Positions 1 through 8,512 of a DNA stretch of 64,000 nucleotides are shown here, in pieces. A program made the translations under genes and the position numbers. How positions within the stretch are numbered: position 1 is the first letter of the stretch; each line of letters opens with the position of its first letter. The notes below the pieces were generated by a model. That model was not told the DNA's origin. It searched no databases and worked only from the letters and a program-made list of their open reading frames with translations. The stretch is from Actinomyces sp. oral taxon 171 str. F0337 (GTDB taxonomy: Bacteria > Actinomycetota > Actinomycetes > Actinomycetales > Actinomycetaceae): NCBI RefSeq assembly GCF_005696555.1, contig NZ_CP040005.1:620001-684000 (forward strand), read 5' to 3'.

Positions 1-85
1 CGCTCGAATGGTGAGGTTGGCGCCATGAACGTTGAACTTTGGGAAAAAACTTCCCCAAACGAGTTGTTCACACTAGGGTTGCGGT

Positions 86-1387
86 ATGTTGCTGGACTTC
101 ACCGTGGCGAACTACCGCTGCTACGCAGAGGAGGCGACCCTTGATCTCACTCGGGGTTCGCTCAAGACTCTGACGCCGCGTGGCGGCTCCTCCTGGCAGG
201 AGCAGACATGGCGCGTGGCGGCGATCTTCGGTGCCAACGCCTCAGGCAAGTCCACCCTCCTGGACGCACTTGACTGCCTACACCATGCCGTCGGTGATCA
301 GCGGGACATCCTGTATCAGCCCTTCAGTCTCGATCGTGACCACGCGGCGCAGCCGTCCCGTTTCTCCATTGGTTTCACCCACGAGAACGAGCGCTACAGC
401 TACAGTGTCGAGGCGCATCGCTGGGGCATTTCGCGTGAGGAGCTCTGGGCAGCGGGGCAGCGCTGGCGGAAGGTCTTCGTGCGTACCCAGGGCCCCGAGG
501 ATGACGAGCCCACGGTCGAGTCCGGCACCACCCTCAAGGGTGCCACGAACGAGGTTCGTCGAATCACGACGTCCAAGGACCTCTTCCTCGCCATCGCTCT
601 CAAGTACAAGCACGCCACCCTTGCTCCGATTGCGCGCAGTTTGCGAGCCATGCGCTTCATCCACCATAGTGATGAGGAGCGCAGCTCGCGTCTGCGGTGG
701 GTGATGAGTCGGCTCACGGACGCCCCTGAGCAGTGGACTGGCATCACGAATGCTATTGCTCAGGTTGCCGATCTTGGCATCGTCGGTCTCGAGGTCGAGA
801 GGCAGGAGGTCCCTCGGGAGGTGCTTGAACTTCTGCGACGGTTTCCGTGGAGCGAGGACGAGGATTCTGAGGTTCCCGCCGAGGTGCTCAAGGAGCTCCA
901 GCGTCACCTCGTCCTCCACCACCGCGGTGCCGACGGTGAGGAGTACCCATTGGCGAGCAGCCAGCAGAGTCAAGGAACTCTCACCTGGCTGGCGACGGTC
1001 GGTCCCGCCATCGATGCCTTGCAACTGGGCCAGGTGCTGTGTGTCGACGAGCTCGACGCGAGCCTCCACCCCACACTGACCGCCACGCTGGTGGACATGT
1101 TCAAGGACCCGGACTTCAATCCCCGGGGTGCCCAGATCGTCTTCACAACCCATGACACGGCGCTCCTGGACAATTCTCCCGTCCAGCTCCTGGAGGCGGG
1201 CGAGGTGTGGATGACGGAGAAGTCCCCCTTCGGTGCCAGTGAGCTCTTCTCGCTCGCAGACTTCCCCTCCAACCGCAAGGGCACGAACAAGCAGCGCCGC
1301 TACCTCGCCGGTGCCTTCGGTGCTATCCCTCGGGTAGACACCTCCAGCCTCCGCCGGTACCTCTCAACGCCGGCGGAGGCGAAGTGA
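86..1387 (+). CDS. AAA15-family ATPase, RloA/AbiLi-like
   Basis: Probable ATPase subunit of a two-gene defence or abortive-infection module. The 433-residue protein has a Walker A motif GANASGKST at residues 49-57, an N-terminal SMC/OLD-like beginning, a Walker B region with VDELDASLHP near residues 317-327 and a downstream THD switch typical of the AAA15/OLD-like ATPases. The next gene, an RloB-like protein, starts one base after this stop, so the two are almost certainly co-translated. In AbiL/RloAB-type systems such ATPases are thought to sense infection and control the small partner; that role is inferred here from family and pairing. It could instead serve DNA repair as a RecF-like ATPase, but the RloB partner argues against this. 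Confidence 0.85.
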   Translation: MLLDFTVANYRCYAEEATLDLTRGSLKTLTPRGGSSWQEQTWRVAAIFGANASGKSTLLDALDCLHHAVGDQRDILYQPFSLDRDHAAQPSRFSIGFTHENERYSYSVEAHRWGISREELWAAGQRWRKVFVRTQGPEDDEPTVESGTTLKGATNEVRRITTSKDLFLAIALKYKHATLAPIARSLRAMRFIHHSDEERSSRLRWVMSRLTDAPEQWTGITNAIAQVADLGIVGLEVERQEVPREVLELLRRFPWSEDEDSEVPAEVLKELQRHLVLHHRGADGEEYPLASSQQSQGTLTWLATVGPAIDALQLGQVLCVDELDASLHPTLTATLVDMFKDPDFNPRGAQIVFTTHDTALLDNSPVQLLEAGEVWMTEKSPFGASELFSLADFPSNRKGTNKQRRYLAGAFGAIPRVDTSSLRRYLSTPAEAK

Positions 1388-1388
1388 G

Positions 1389-1997
1389 ATGACACCACCG
1401 AGAAGGAAACGGCGCAGCCAACGAACCGAACTGCGCACCGTTCTCCTCGTGACTAATGGGCGGGTCACCGAGAACGCCTACCTGCAGCAGCTGTGCCGAC
1501 GTGTGGACCGCGACAGAGTCTCAGCCAAAGTGAAGGTCATCAACGGTGACCCGCTCACCGTCGTCAAGGAGCTCAGCGGACCTCGGTCAGATCTCAGCGA
1601 CTACAGGGAGGTGTGGATCGTCGTCGACCACGATGGCCGGGAACGTCATGACTTCCTCAAGGAATGCCGGAAATTGAGCAGCAGCCAGACCGTTGTCCAT
1701 GGCATCGTCTCCGTGCCCTGCTTCGAGGTCTGGCTCAACGCCCATTACGACCCCGTGAAGAACTACCGGAACCAGGCGGACGCTCAGGCTCATTACCTGG
1801 AGTTGACGGGGCTCAGCAAGAAGAACGCCAAGGCGCTCCCTGACGACTTCCCCTGGGATGGGGCCGCACAGGCCGTGGTCAGGTGCCATCTGCCGACGGA
1901 CAGCCTCCCTGAGCCTGACACTCAAGGGCCTTGCCCATCGACAACGATGCCCCACCTGCTCCGCGGTCTTGGACTCCTCAGCGCTGACGAGTTCTAA
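1389..1997 (+). CDS. RloB-like protein (Toprim-type nuclease candidate)
   Basis: Likely effector of the two-gene module with the upstream AAA ATPase. The 202-residue protein has a basic N-terminus, a conserved Glu in GRVTENAYL (residue 28), an acidic DHDG motif near residues 80-83 and the signature VPCFEVWLNAHY near residue 110. This is the pattern of the RloB family, whose fold is related to Toprim and whose acidic residues would bind metal. Start ATG lies one base after the ATPase stop. Its stop codon overlaps on the opposite strand with the stop of the convergent DivIVA-domain gene, so there is no room for a separate terminator. The nuclease role is family-level inference. Confidence 0.75.
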   Translation: MTPPRRKRRSQRTELRTVLLVTNGRVTENAYLQQLCRRVDRDRVSAKVKVINGDPLTVVKELSGPRSDLSDYREVWIVVDHDGRERHDFLKECRKLSSSQTVVHGIVSVPCFEVWLNAHYDPVKNYRNQADAQAHYLELTGLSKKNAKALPDDFPWDGAAQAVVRCHLPTDSLPEPDTQGPCPSTTMPHLLRGLGLLSADEF

Positions 1998-2530
1998 AAC
2001 CCGGTAGTCCCCAGGCGGCGCTGGGCAGACTCGAGCTCGGCGCGCAGGTAGGCGTTCTCCTGCTGGAGCTGGGCGATGTACTGGTCGCGCTGCGCAATCG
2101 CCTGACCACTGGACGACTCTGTGGCGCTCGGCGTGGAGTATGACGCACTGCCGTACGTGTTGACTCCGGTGCTCCATGAGCTGCCGCCCCACTGCGACTC
2201 GTATCCCGAGGTCTGCGTGGCGCCATGTGCTTCCAGGTACCTCATCGTCTCCACGACGTGGTCGAGGAACCTGTCAACCTCGTCCTGCTCGTAGCCTTCC
2301 CGGAGCCTGGTGGCTGCGAACCTCACGTTCTGCACGTCATCGACCGTGAGCACCTCGACATGGGCGGAGTCGGACGCGTACCCGGAGGAATCTGCTCTCT
2401 CCTGAAGAACCTTCAGCGTGCTGGCGATCTTCTCAAGGAAGCTGTCGACCTCGCTCTGGCTGTAGCCCTCTCGGAACTGGGTGGCTGTGAACCTTACGTT
2501 GTCCACGTCATGGTTCGTCAGGATCGTCAT
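1994..2530 (-). CDS. Double-DivIVA-domain protein A
   Basis: Probable polar or septal scaffold protein of 178 residues. Two tandem copies of the DivIVA N-terminal motif are visible: one around NVRFTATQFREGYSQSEVD and a second around NVRFAATRLREGYEQDEVD, each followed by a short helical stretch. After a Gly/Ser/Thr-rich linker comes a C-terminal helix starting QAIAQRDQYIAQLQQE and ending RRLGTTGF. I chose the ATG at 2530 because AAGGAG sits eight bases upstream and the paralogue at 2582-3145 begins at the same motif. A longer ATG at 2569 is possible. It is the last gene of a three-gene operon. DivIVA domains bind curved membranes in the family, but this protein is far shorter than Wag31/DivIVA and lacks a long coiled coil. 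Confidence 0.8.
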   Translation of the reverse strand: MTILTNHDVDNVRFTATQFREGYSQSEVDSFLEKIASTLKVLQERADSSGYASDSAHVEVLTVDDVQNVRFAATRLREGYEQDEVDRFLDHVVETMRYLEAHGATQTSGYESQWGGSSWSTGVNTYGSASYSTPSATESSSGQAIAQRDQYIAQLQQENAYLRAELESAQRRLGTTGF

Positions 2531-2581
2531 GCGATCTGCTCCTTGCTGTGACTGCTTGGTGGTTGACAAGGGTGGCCGGGC

Positions 2582-3145
2582 CTAGAACCCGGTAGTCCCC
2601 AGGCGGCGCTGGGCGGACTCGAGCTCGGCGCGAAGGTAGGTGATCTCCTGCTGGAGCTGGGCGATGTACTGGTCGCGCTGCGCAATCGCCTGGGTGTACT
2701 GGGAGCCGCCGGCTTCGGAGCCGCCCGGGGTGTACCCGGCCTGGGCCGGGGCGGCGCCGTAGGCTTCGCCCCCGTACGCCCCACCGACTCCGGCGCTGGT
2801 GCCGGGCTGGCCGGCGAACGCGTTGGTGCGCGCCTGCGCCTCAAGCGCCTCCATGGTCGTGAGCACCTGGGAGAGGAAGGCATCAACCTGGTCGATGTGG
2901 TAGCCCGACCACCGGGTGGTCGAGAACCGGATGTTTCTGACGCCCTCCGACGTCAGGAGGATCTCGGTCAGCCGGTGCGAGGGGCCCGAGGATTCTCGTG
3001 ACGTGCCGAGTCGCTCCTCGAACTCCCGCATCGTGGTGGTCACGTCGTCGAGGAAGACGTCGACCTCATCCTGGTTGTAGCCCTCCTTGAATGAGGAGAC
3101 CTCGAACTTCACGTTGAGAACGTCGTCGGCCGTCAGCAGCGTCAT
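2582..3145 (-). CDS. Double-DivIVA-domain protein B
   Basis: Paralogue of the preceding protein, 187 residues. It opens with MTLLTADDVLNVKF, has a first DivIVA motif (FKEGYNQDEVDVFLDDV) and a second, more divergent one (WSGYHIDQVDAFLSQV), then an Ala/Gly/Tyr-rich linker and the same C-terminal helix as its neighbour. The start codon overlaps the stop of the upstream pentapeptide-repeat gene by four bases (ATGA), so translation is probably coupled. The last roughly 36 codons are nearly identical in DNA to those of the neighbour, suggesting recent tandem duplication or gene conversion. A role in cell-pole or division-site organisation is inferred from the domain alone. Confidence 0.8.
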   Translation of the reverse strand: MTLLTADDVLNVKFEVSSFKEGYNQDEVDVFLDDVTTTMREFEERLGTSRESSGPSHRLTEILLTSEGVRNIRFSTTRWSGYHIDQVDAFLSQVLTTMEALEAQARTNAFAGQPGTSAGVGGAYGGEAYGAAPAQAGYTPGGSEAGGSQYTQAIAQRDQYIAQLQQEITYLRAELESAQRRLGTTGF

Positions 3146-3879
3146 GCGTGTGCACTTCCTGGTGTCGCGTTCTGTACGTGATCCCGGTCCTCGATCCGCA
3201 GTCCCAGGTGCTGCGCCAAGAGCGGAGCGAGCTCGGTGAGCTGCCCACTGCTGATCGTCGCTCCAGCCAGGGAGCTGATGCCGCTGACCACTGTCATCTC
3301 CAGCCCGCGCAGGTCGACGTCGCTCAGGCTCCCGCCACGCAGGCGCAGTACGCCCACCCGGCAGTCCTCGAAGCGGATCCGCTGGGCGTCGATACCGCTC
3401 AGGTCCAGCTCGTCGATCCGGGTTCCCCGGATGAGGACGTCGCGCAGGGCGGTCCCGACGAGGTTGGCGAAGCCCAGGCGACAGTCCTCAATAAGGACGG
3501 ACTCGACGTCGGCGTCGTAGATCTCCCAGGCCCCGATACGGGAGTCGACCAGCTCCACCGTGCGCCATGTGGAGCGCGGACTGTGAAGGTAGGTGGCGCT
3601 CAGGCGCTCCAGACGGCAGTCGACCAGCCGCGCCGCGGCCAGGTCGGTGTCGTTGGCGAAGACCTCCGAGAACCGGCAGCTCAGCAGACTGAGTGCCGGC
3701 AGGTCCGCGCCGCTCAGGTCCGCCTCGACCAGCTGCAGGTCCTCGACCATCTCACCGGCGGCCAGCTCATCGGCCTCACCGTCGCGCAGGCGCCCGAGGT
3801 CCGGTGCCGCGAGGACCGGTGGCCTCGGTACGGCCAAGGAGGAGGCGTCATCGGCCGTGTCGGTCCGTCCTGCGGTCAT
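3142..3879 (-). CDS. Pentapeptide-repeat protein
   Basis: Protein of 245 residues made largely of loose pentapeptide repeats (for example LVEADLSGADL, DTDLAAARLVDCRLERL and IRFEDCRVGVLRLRGGSL), which in the family fold as a right-handed quadrilateral beta-helix. No signal peptide or membrane segment is visible, so it is probably cytoplasmic. It is the first gene of an operon with two DivIVA-domain proteins and overlaps the next start by four bases. Some pentapeptide proteins mimic DNA and protect gyrase, but most have unknown functions. Here the partnership with DivIVA proteins hints at a structural or partner-binding role. I cannot assign a specific function. Confidence 0.8.
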   Translation of the reverse strand: MTAGRTDTADDASSLAVPRPPVLAAPDLGRLRDGEADELAAGEMVEDLQLVEADLSGADLPALSLLSCRFSEVFANDTDLAAARLVDCRLERLSATYLHSPRSTWRTVELVDSRIGAWEIYDADVESVLIEDCRLGFANLVGTALRDVLIRGTRIDELDLSGIDAQRIRFEDCRVGVLRLRGGSLSDVDLRGLEMTVVSGISSLAGATISSGQLTELAPLLAQHLGLRIEDRDHVQNATPGSAHA

Positions 3880-4048
3880 GGTCCTGTTCTATCGCAGATC
3901 GCCCCCGGGCACCGGGGGTTGTTCTCCCCGGTCCTGGGTGCCGACAAGAGGGAGTCTGAGAACCGCCGCTCCTCGAACCGGACGGTGGCGCCCGAGCACT
4001 GATTAAACCAACAGGCCAGCCCAGGTTTGACAGACCTCGGTCGACACC

Positions 4049-4067
4049 TTAGGTTAGGTTTACCTTT
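4049..4067 (+). promoter_or_regulatory. DtxR/IdeR-type iron box
   Basis: TTAGGTTAGGTTTACCTTT matches the 19-base DtxR/IdeR/DmdR consensus TTAGGTTAGSCTAACCTAA at 15 positions and lies 25 bases before the first permease start. It would let an iron-bound DtxR-type repressor shut the iron-uptake operon when iron is plentiful. Confidence 0.75.
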
Positions 4068-4091
4068 GCATATCTGGGGTGGGGAGAGTAG

Positions 4092-5153
4092 ATGTCGATT
4101 GGGGTCCTCGAGGATCGTCGTCGCCCCCGTTCTCAGAGGATGACGGAGGGGAGTGCTCGCGTGGTCGCGCGCCGTCCGGCCATCCTCCTGATCGCAGCCG
4201 TCCTGCTGGTCCTGTGCGTCCTGGCCTCCCTGTTCGTCGGCTCCTCCCGGATCCCCGCAGGCCAGGTCGCCCACTACCTGCTCCACCCCGACGCCTCCAA
4301 CGTCAGCTACAACATCAACGTCCTGCGCGTGCAGCGCACCATCATCGGAGTGCTCGTCGGGACCGCCCTGGCGGTGGCCGGCGCGGTGATGCAGGCCGTC
4401 ACCCGCAACCCCCTGGCTGAGCCCGGGCTGCTCGGTGTCAACGCCGGCGCCTCGCTGGGCATCATCCTGGGAACCGCCGCGCTCGGCGAGCTCGCGGTCC
4501 CCGACCAGCTGGCCCTGGCGGCAGGAGGAGCCCTGGTGGCGACCGCACTCGTCCAGATCATCGGCATGATCGGCGCCTCGAGCTCCTCGCCGGTACGCCT
4601 GGTGCTCATCGGTGTCGCCTTCTCGGCCTTCGCCGGGGCGGTCATCCGTGGCGTCGTGCTGACGACGCCGAGCCTGTTCCGCACCTTCATCGGCTGGGAG
4701 ATCGGCTCCCTGACCCGCACCGACATCCCCCTGCTGCCCATGACGGCCCTCGTGGTGCTGGGGACCGTCGCCGCCCTCCTTCTGGCCGGGGCCCTGGACA
4801 ACATCGCCCTGGGTGACGACGTCGCCGCCGCCCTGGGCACCCGGGTCGGCCTCGTGCAGGGCCTGAGCCTCACGGTCATCACGCTCCTGTGCGCCGCCGC
4901 CACCACAGTGGCCGGCCCCATCGGGTTCGTCGGGCTCATGGCCCCGCTGACGGCCTCCTGGCTCATGGGACCCCACCGGGGCTGGATCGTGGCCCTGTGT
5001 GCACTGGGCGGCCCCGTCGTCGTCCTGGCCGCCGACGTCCTGGGCCGCGTCCTGGCCCGCCCCGGCGAGATGCAGGTCGGTCTGCTGACGGCCTTCGTCG
5101 GTTCGCCCGTCCTGCTGCTCATGGTCCTGAGGATGAAGGACCGGGCCTCATGA
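4092..5153 (+). CDS. FecCD-type iron-siderophore ABC permease 1
   Basis: Membrane permease subunit (353 residues, many hydrophobic helices) of a binding-protein-dependent importer for iron-siderophore, haem or cobalamin. The family motif region RVQRTIIGVLVGTALAVAGA followed by TRNPLAEPGLLGVNAGASLG is clear, as is the C-terminal GPIGFVGLMAP loop that contacts the ATPase. The ATG at 4092 has GGGGAGAG just upstream; an internal ATG at 4140 is a weaker alternative. It leads a four-gene operon and overlaps the next permease by four bases. The upstream iron box makes iron the likely substrate. The exact siderophore cannot be told from sequence. Confidence 0.9.
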   Translation: MSIGVLEDRRRPRSQRMTEGSARVVARRPAILLIAAVLLVLCVLASLFVGSSRIPAGQVAHYLLHPDASNVSYNINVLRVQRTIIGVLVGTALAVAGAVMQAVTRNPLAEPGLLGVNAGASLGIILGTAALGELAVPDQLALAAGGALVATALVQIIGMIGASSSSPVRLVLIGVAFSAFAGAVIRGVVLTTPSLFRTFIGWEIGSLTRTDIPLLPMTALVVLGTVAALLLAGALDNIALGDDVAAALGTRVGLVQGLSLTVITLLCAAATTVAGPIGFVGLMAPLTASWLMGPHRGWIVALCALGGPVVVLAADVLGRVLARPGEMQVGLLTAFVGSPVLLLMVLRMKDRAS

Positions 5154-6268
5154 GAAGAATCAGCCTGAACCGCGCAGCCTCTCCGGCACTTTCCCGCGCC
5201 GCCTCCGGCCCGAGCCGCAGCCTCCACGTGGGGGCCGACGCCGGACGCCTGTGGATCGTCGTGGGCCGCTGGTCGGCGCTCATCACCCCGAGCCATGTCA
5301 TTGTCGGCCTCATGCTGCTGACTCTCAGCCTCGCGGTGGCCGTGGTCGCCCTGCGCCTGGGGAAGTTCCCCCTCTCCACCCAGGAGGTCATCGACGCGCT
5401 CCAGGGGCAGGGGCGCAAGATCGTCCAGGTCGTCGTCGTGCAGTGGAAGCTGCCCCGGATCGTGCTGGGACTCGTGGCAGGCCTGGCCCTGGGGGTGGCC
5501 GGGGCCGTCTTCCAGACCATCACCCGCAACCCCCTGGGCTCGCCCGATCTCATCGGCTTCAGCACGGGCGCGCAGACCGGGATCCTGGTCAGTGTCCTCC
5601 TCCTGCCCGGCTCCATGCTCTCCGCCTCCCTGGCCTCCTTCATCGGCGGGGCCGCCGTGGGGGCGGTGACCTACCTCGTCTCTCTGCGCGGCGGGTTCAC
5701 CGGGCTGCGCTTCATCCTCGTGGGGATCGCCATCAGCTCCATGCTCATCTCCGTCAACCGCTGGCTGCTGGAGCGGGTCGACGACGACGAGGGCCTAGGG
5801 GCCCTCAAGGCCATCACCGGCACCCTCGGGGCGGCTCGGTGGACGGTGGTGGCCCCGACCTGCCTGGCCGTCGGGGTCACCGTGGCCCTCATCCTGCTGG
5901 CCTGCCGGCACCTGCAGGTCCTGGCCCTGGGGGAGCAGGTGGCCACCATCCTGGGCAGTCCCACCCGCCGGGCCAGTGCCGTCCTCATCCTGCTGGGCAC
6001 CGTGCTGGTGGCGGTGGTGACGATGGCGGCCGGGCCCATCGGTTTCGTGGCCCTCGTGGCGCCCCACCTGGCCCGCCTCCTCACCGGCTCTCCGCAGTCC
6101 CCGCTGCTGGTGAGCGGTTTGACCGGGAGCCTTCTGCTGGTGGGCGCCGACCTGCTCAGCCAGCTGGTGCTCGAGTCGATGCCTGTGAGCGTGGTGACCA
6201 ACGCCGTCGGCGGCCTCTACCTCATGGTGGCGCTGACCGTGGCGGCGCGCGGAAGGAGATCCCTGTGA
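5150..6268 (+). CDS. FecCD-type iron-siderophore ABC permease 2
   Basis: Second permease of the heterodimeric channel, 372 residues. It carries the same family blocks as its partner: WKLPRIVLGLVAGLALGVAGA, TRNPLGSPDLIGFSTGAQTG and the ATPase-contact loop AAGPIGFVALVAPHLAR. An N-terminal stretch of about 45 residues precedes the first helix. The start ATG overlaps the stop of permease 1 (ATGA), so an upstream in-frame extension can be ignored. It likely pairs with permease 1 in the membrane and receives substrate from the lipoprotein encoded at 7296. Confidence 0.9.
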   Translation: MRRISLNRAASPALSRAASGPSRSLHVGADAGRLWIVVGRWSALITPSHVIVGLMLLTLSLAVAVVALRLGKFPLSTQEVIDALQGQGRKIVQVVVVQWKLPRIVLGLVAGLALGVAGAVFQTITRNPLGSPDLIGFSTGAQTGILVSVLLLPGSMLSASLASFIGGAAVGAVTYLVSLRGGFTGLRFILVGIAISSMLISVNRWLLERVDDDEGLGALKAITGTLGAARWTVVAPTCLAVGVTVALILLACRHLQVLALGEQVATILGSPTRRASAVLILLGTVLVAVVTMAAGPIGFVALVAPHLARLLTGSPQSPLLVSGLTGSLLLVGADLLSQLVLESMPVSVVTNAVGGLYLMVALTVAARGRRSL

Positions 6269-7299
6269 CTGGACCGATCGCCGACAGGCCCACCGACCAC
6301 CCCACCACCCCGCCAGACGACGCGCCCGCCGCGGCCGGGGCGGCCGGGGCGGAGGCCTCCGAGATCCGACTGGCCGCCCGGGGCGCGACCATCGCCTACG
6401 AGCGTCACGTGGTCTCCCGCGACCTCGAGGTCGACATCCCGGCCGGTGTCTTCACCGCCATCGTGGGGCCCAACGCCTGCGGGAAGTCCACGCTGCTGCG
6501 CGCCCTGGCCCGGTTGCACCGGACCGCCCGGGGAGTGGTTCTCCTCGACGGCACCGACATCGTTCGCCTGGGCACCAAGGAGGTCGCCCGCCGGGTCGGT
6601 CTGCTGCCCCAGAGCGCCACCGTGCCCGGCGGCTTGCTGGTGCGCGACCTCGTGGCCCGCGGTCGCTTCCCCCACCAGGGCCTGTTTCGCCAGTGGTCGT
6701 GGCAGGACAGACAGGCCGTCGAGGAGGCCATGGAGATGGTGGGGATCACCGAGCTGGCCACCCGCGCCGTCGACGAGCTCAGTGGTGGACAGCGCCAGCG
6801 CGTGTGGATCGCCCTGGCCCTGGCCCAGGGCACCGAGACGATCCTGCTCGATGAGCCCACCACCTTCCTCGACCTGGCTCACCAGGTCGACATCCTCCAG
6901 CTGTGCCGCCGTCTCAACGCCGACGGCCGCACGGTGGTGGCCGTCCTGCACGACCTCAACCAGGCGGCGCGCTGCGCCGAGCACATGATCGTCATGCACG
7001 ACGGTCGGGTCCGCACCACCGGCTCCCCGCGCACGATCCTCACTGAGGACCTCATCGAGGAGGTCTTCGGCCTGGCGGCCGTCATCGCCCCCGACCCGGT
7101 GGCCGGCACCCCCATGGTGGTTCCCCGCCACCTGGGCGCGGTCACGCCGGCCGGCCCTGACCCTGCCGCGACCCCCGCCGCTCCCGCCGACTCCGTCGGA
7201 AGTCCGGCACCACAGCCTTCTGCCGATCCCGCCTCGGCAGGAACCAGCCCGACTGCTCGTTCCCAGCAGGACGGACAAGAAAGGAACACAGATAGATGA
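6265..7299 (+). CDS. Iron-siderophore ABC transporter ATPase
   Basis: ATP-binding subunit of the importer, 344 residues from a GTG that overlaps the permease 2 stop (GTGA) and follows GGAAGGAG by six bases. Walker A GPNACGKST is at 68-76, the ABC signature LSGGQRQR near 172-179 and Walker B ILLDEPTTF just after. The first 35 residues are a Pro/Ala-rich tail absent from typical FepC-like ATPases, and the last 60 residues form another Pro/Ala/Ser-rich tail. The nucleotide-binding core is of the FepC/FhuC type. Both extensions are likely disordered. Confidence 0.9.
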   Translation: MTGPIADRPTDHPTTPPDDAPAAAGAAGAEASEIRLAARGATIAYERHVVSRDLEVDIPAGVFTAIVGPNACGKSTLLRALARLHRTARGVVLLDGTDIVRLGTKEVARRVGLLPQSATVPGGLLVRDLVARGRFPHQGLFRQWSWQDRQAVEEAMEMVGITELATRAVDELSGGQRQRVWIALALAQGTETILLDEPTTFLDLAHQVDILQLCRRLNADGRTVVAVLHDLNQAARCAEHMIVMHDGRVRTTGSPRTILTEDLIEEVFGLAAVIAPDPVAGTPMVVPRHLGAVTPAGPDPAATPAAPADSVGSPAPQPSADPASAGTSPTARSQQDGQERNTDR

Positions 7300-8399
7300 A
7301 CGCATCCTCGCGGCGTGCCAGCCGCCTGAGGCAGGGCCTCCTCGCCGTGGCAGCCATGGTGCTGAGCACCGGGCTGGTGGCCTGCGGCTCCTCCAACAGC
7401 TCGACATCCGCCTCAACGGCCGCCGGCTCCGCAGGGGCTTCCGGCGCTGCCTCAGCCGGGGCCTCCGGTGCCGCATCGTCCGGGGCCCCCGCCAAGGCCA
7501 CCTGGCCGGTGACCATCAAGGGGGACGACGGCGTCGACGTCGAGATCAAGGCCGAGCCCAAGAGCATCGTGTCCACCTCCGTGACCCTGACCGGATCGCT
7601 CCTGGCCCTCGACGCCCCGGTGGTCGCCTCGACGCCGGCCAAGAAGAAGGATGAGAAGACCGACGACAACGGCTTCTTCACCCAGTGGTCCAAGCAGGCC
7701 ACAGACAAGGGCGTCAAGGCCATCGACGGTTCCGAGGACAGCCTCGCCCAGACGGTCGCCGGCGACAACCCCGACCTCATCATCGTCGCCAAGACGGGGC
7801 AGGACTCGGCCGTCAAGGTCGTCGACAGCCTGCGCCAGCTCGAGGTCCCCGTCCTCGTCATCGACTACGGCTCGCACTCCTGGCAGGACGTCACCAAGAC
7901 CCTGGGACAGGCCACCGGTCGCCAGGCCAAGGCCGACTCCGTCATCAAGGACTACACCACCAAGGCGGAGAAGGCCAAGAGCGCCATCGCCGTCCCGCAG
8001 GGCAAGACGTCGGTCTTCACCGTCCCCGGGGACGGCACCAAGGGCGCCAACGCCTTCACAGAGGAGGCCCCGCAGGTCCAGCTCCTCAAGGACCTGGGCT
8101 TCACCATCGCCACCGTCCCCGACAGCGTCAAGGGCGACCAGTCCATGGGTGATCGCAAGGACATCGTCCAGCTCTCGCCGGAGAACGTGCAGGCGGGACT
8201 CACCGGTGAGAACTGGGTGGTCATCGCCGCCGACGAGACCGCGAAGAACGCCGTCACCAGCAACGAGACCTTCAGCTCGGCGGCCCCGGTGACCGGCGGC
8301 AAGGTGCAGTACATGCCGCCCTCGTCCTTCCGGTTGGACTACTACTCGGCCCTCGAGATGCTTGAGGCCGTCCAGAAGGCCTACCCCAAGACCTCCTGA
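7296..8399 (+). CDS. Siderophore-binding lipoprotein
   Basis: Substrate-binding component of the iron importer, 367 residues. A lipoprotein signal peptide is evident, with lipobox LVAC and the lipidated Cys at residue 30, followed by a Ser/Ala/Gly-rich tether. The mature part resembles the FepB/FecB class of periplasmic-binding proteins, with a TWPVTIKGDDGVDVEIKAEP opening and a conserved NPDLIIVAKTG block. The start overlaps the ATPase stop by four bases. It would sit on the outer face of the cytoplasmic membrane and deliver ferric-siderophore to the two permeases. A strong terminator hairpin follows the stop. Confidence 0.9.
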   Translation: MNASSRRASRLRQGLLAVAAMVLSTGLVACGSSNSSTSASTAAGSAGASGAASAGASGAASSGAPAKATWPVTIKGDDGVDVEIKAEPKSIVSTSVTLTGSLLALDAPVVASTPAKKKDEKTDDNGFFTQWSKQATDKGVKAIDGSEDSLAQTVAGDNPDLIIVAKTGQDSAVKVVDSLRQLEVPVLVIDYGSHSWQDVTKTLGQATGRQAKADSVIKDYTTKAEKAKSAIAVPQGKTSVFTVPGDGTKGANAFTEEAPQVQLLKDLGFTIATVPDSVKGDQSMGDRKDIVQLSPENVQAGLTGENWVVIAADETAKNAVTSNETFSSAAPVTGGKVQYMPPSSFRLDYYSALEMLEAVQKAYPKTS

Positions 8400-8421
8400 A
8401 CCACTGACGACCTGAGCATCG

Positions 8422-8464
8422 ATGCGCTGGTGCCCCGGGCTCTCGGCCCGGGGCACCAGCGCAT
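8422..8464. terminator. Hairpin terminator between convergent operons
   Basis: A perfect 19-base inverted repeat (arms 8422-8440 and 8446-8464, five-base loop TCTCG) sits between the iron operon and the convergent gabD. It has no clear U-tract, as is common in high-GC actinobacteria, and can serve both strands. Confidence 0.8.
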
Positions 8465-8512
8465 ATCGGTGACATCGACCTTCACGCTCGAGCACTGCTC
8501 GGGGCGGGCGCC

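Noticed and set aside
5251..6264. Long upstream extension of the ABC ATPase frame
   Set aside because: It overlaps permease 2 entirely; the GTG at 6265 has a ribosome site and the usual 4-base overlap.
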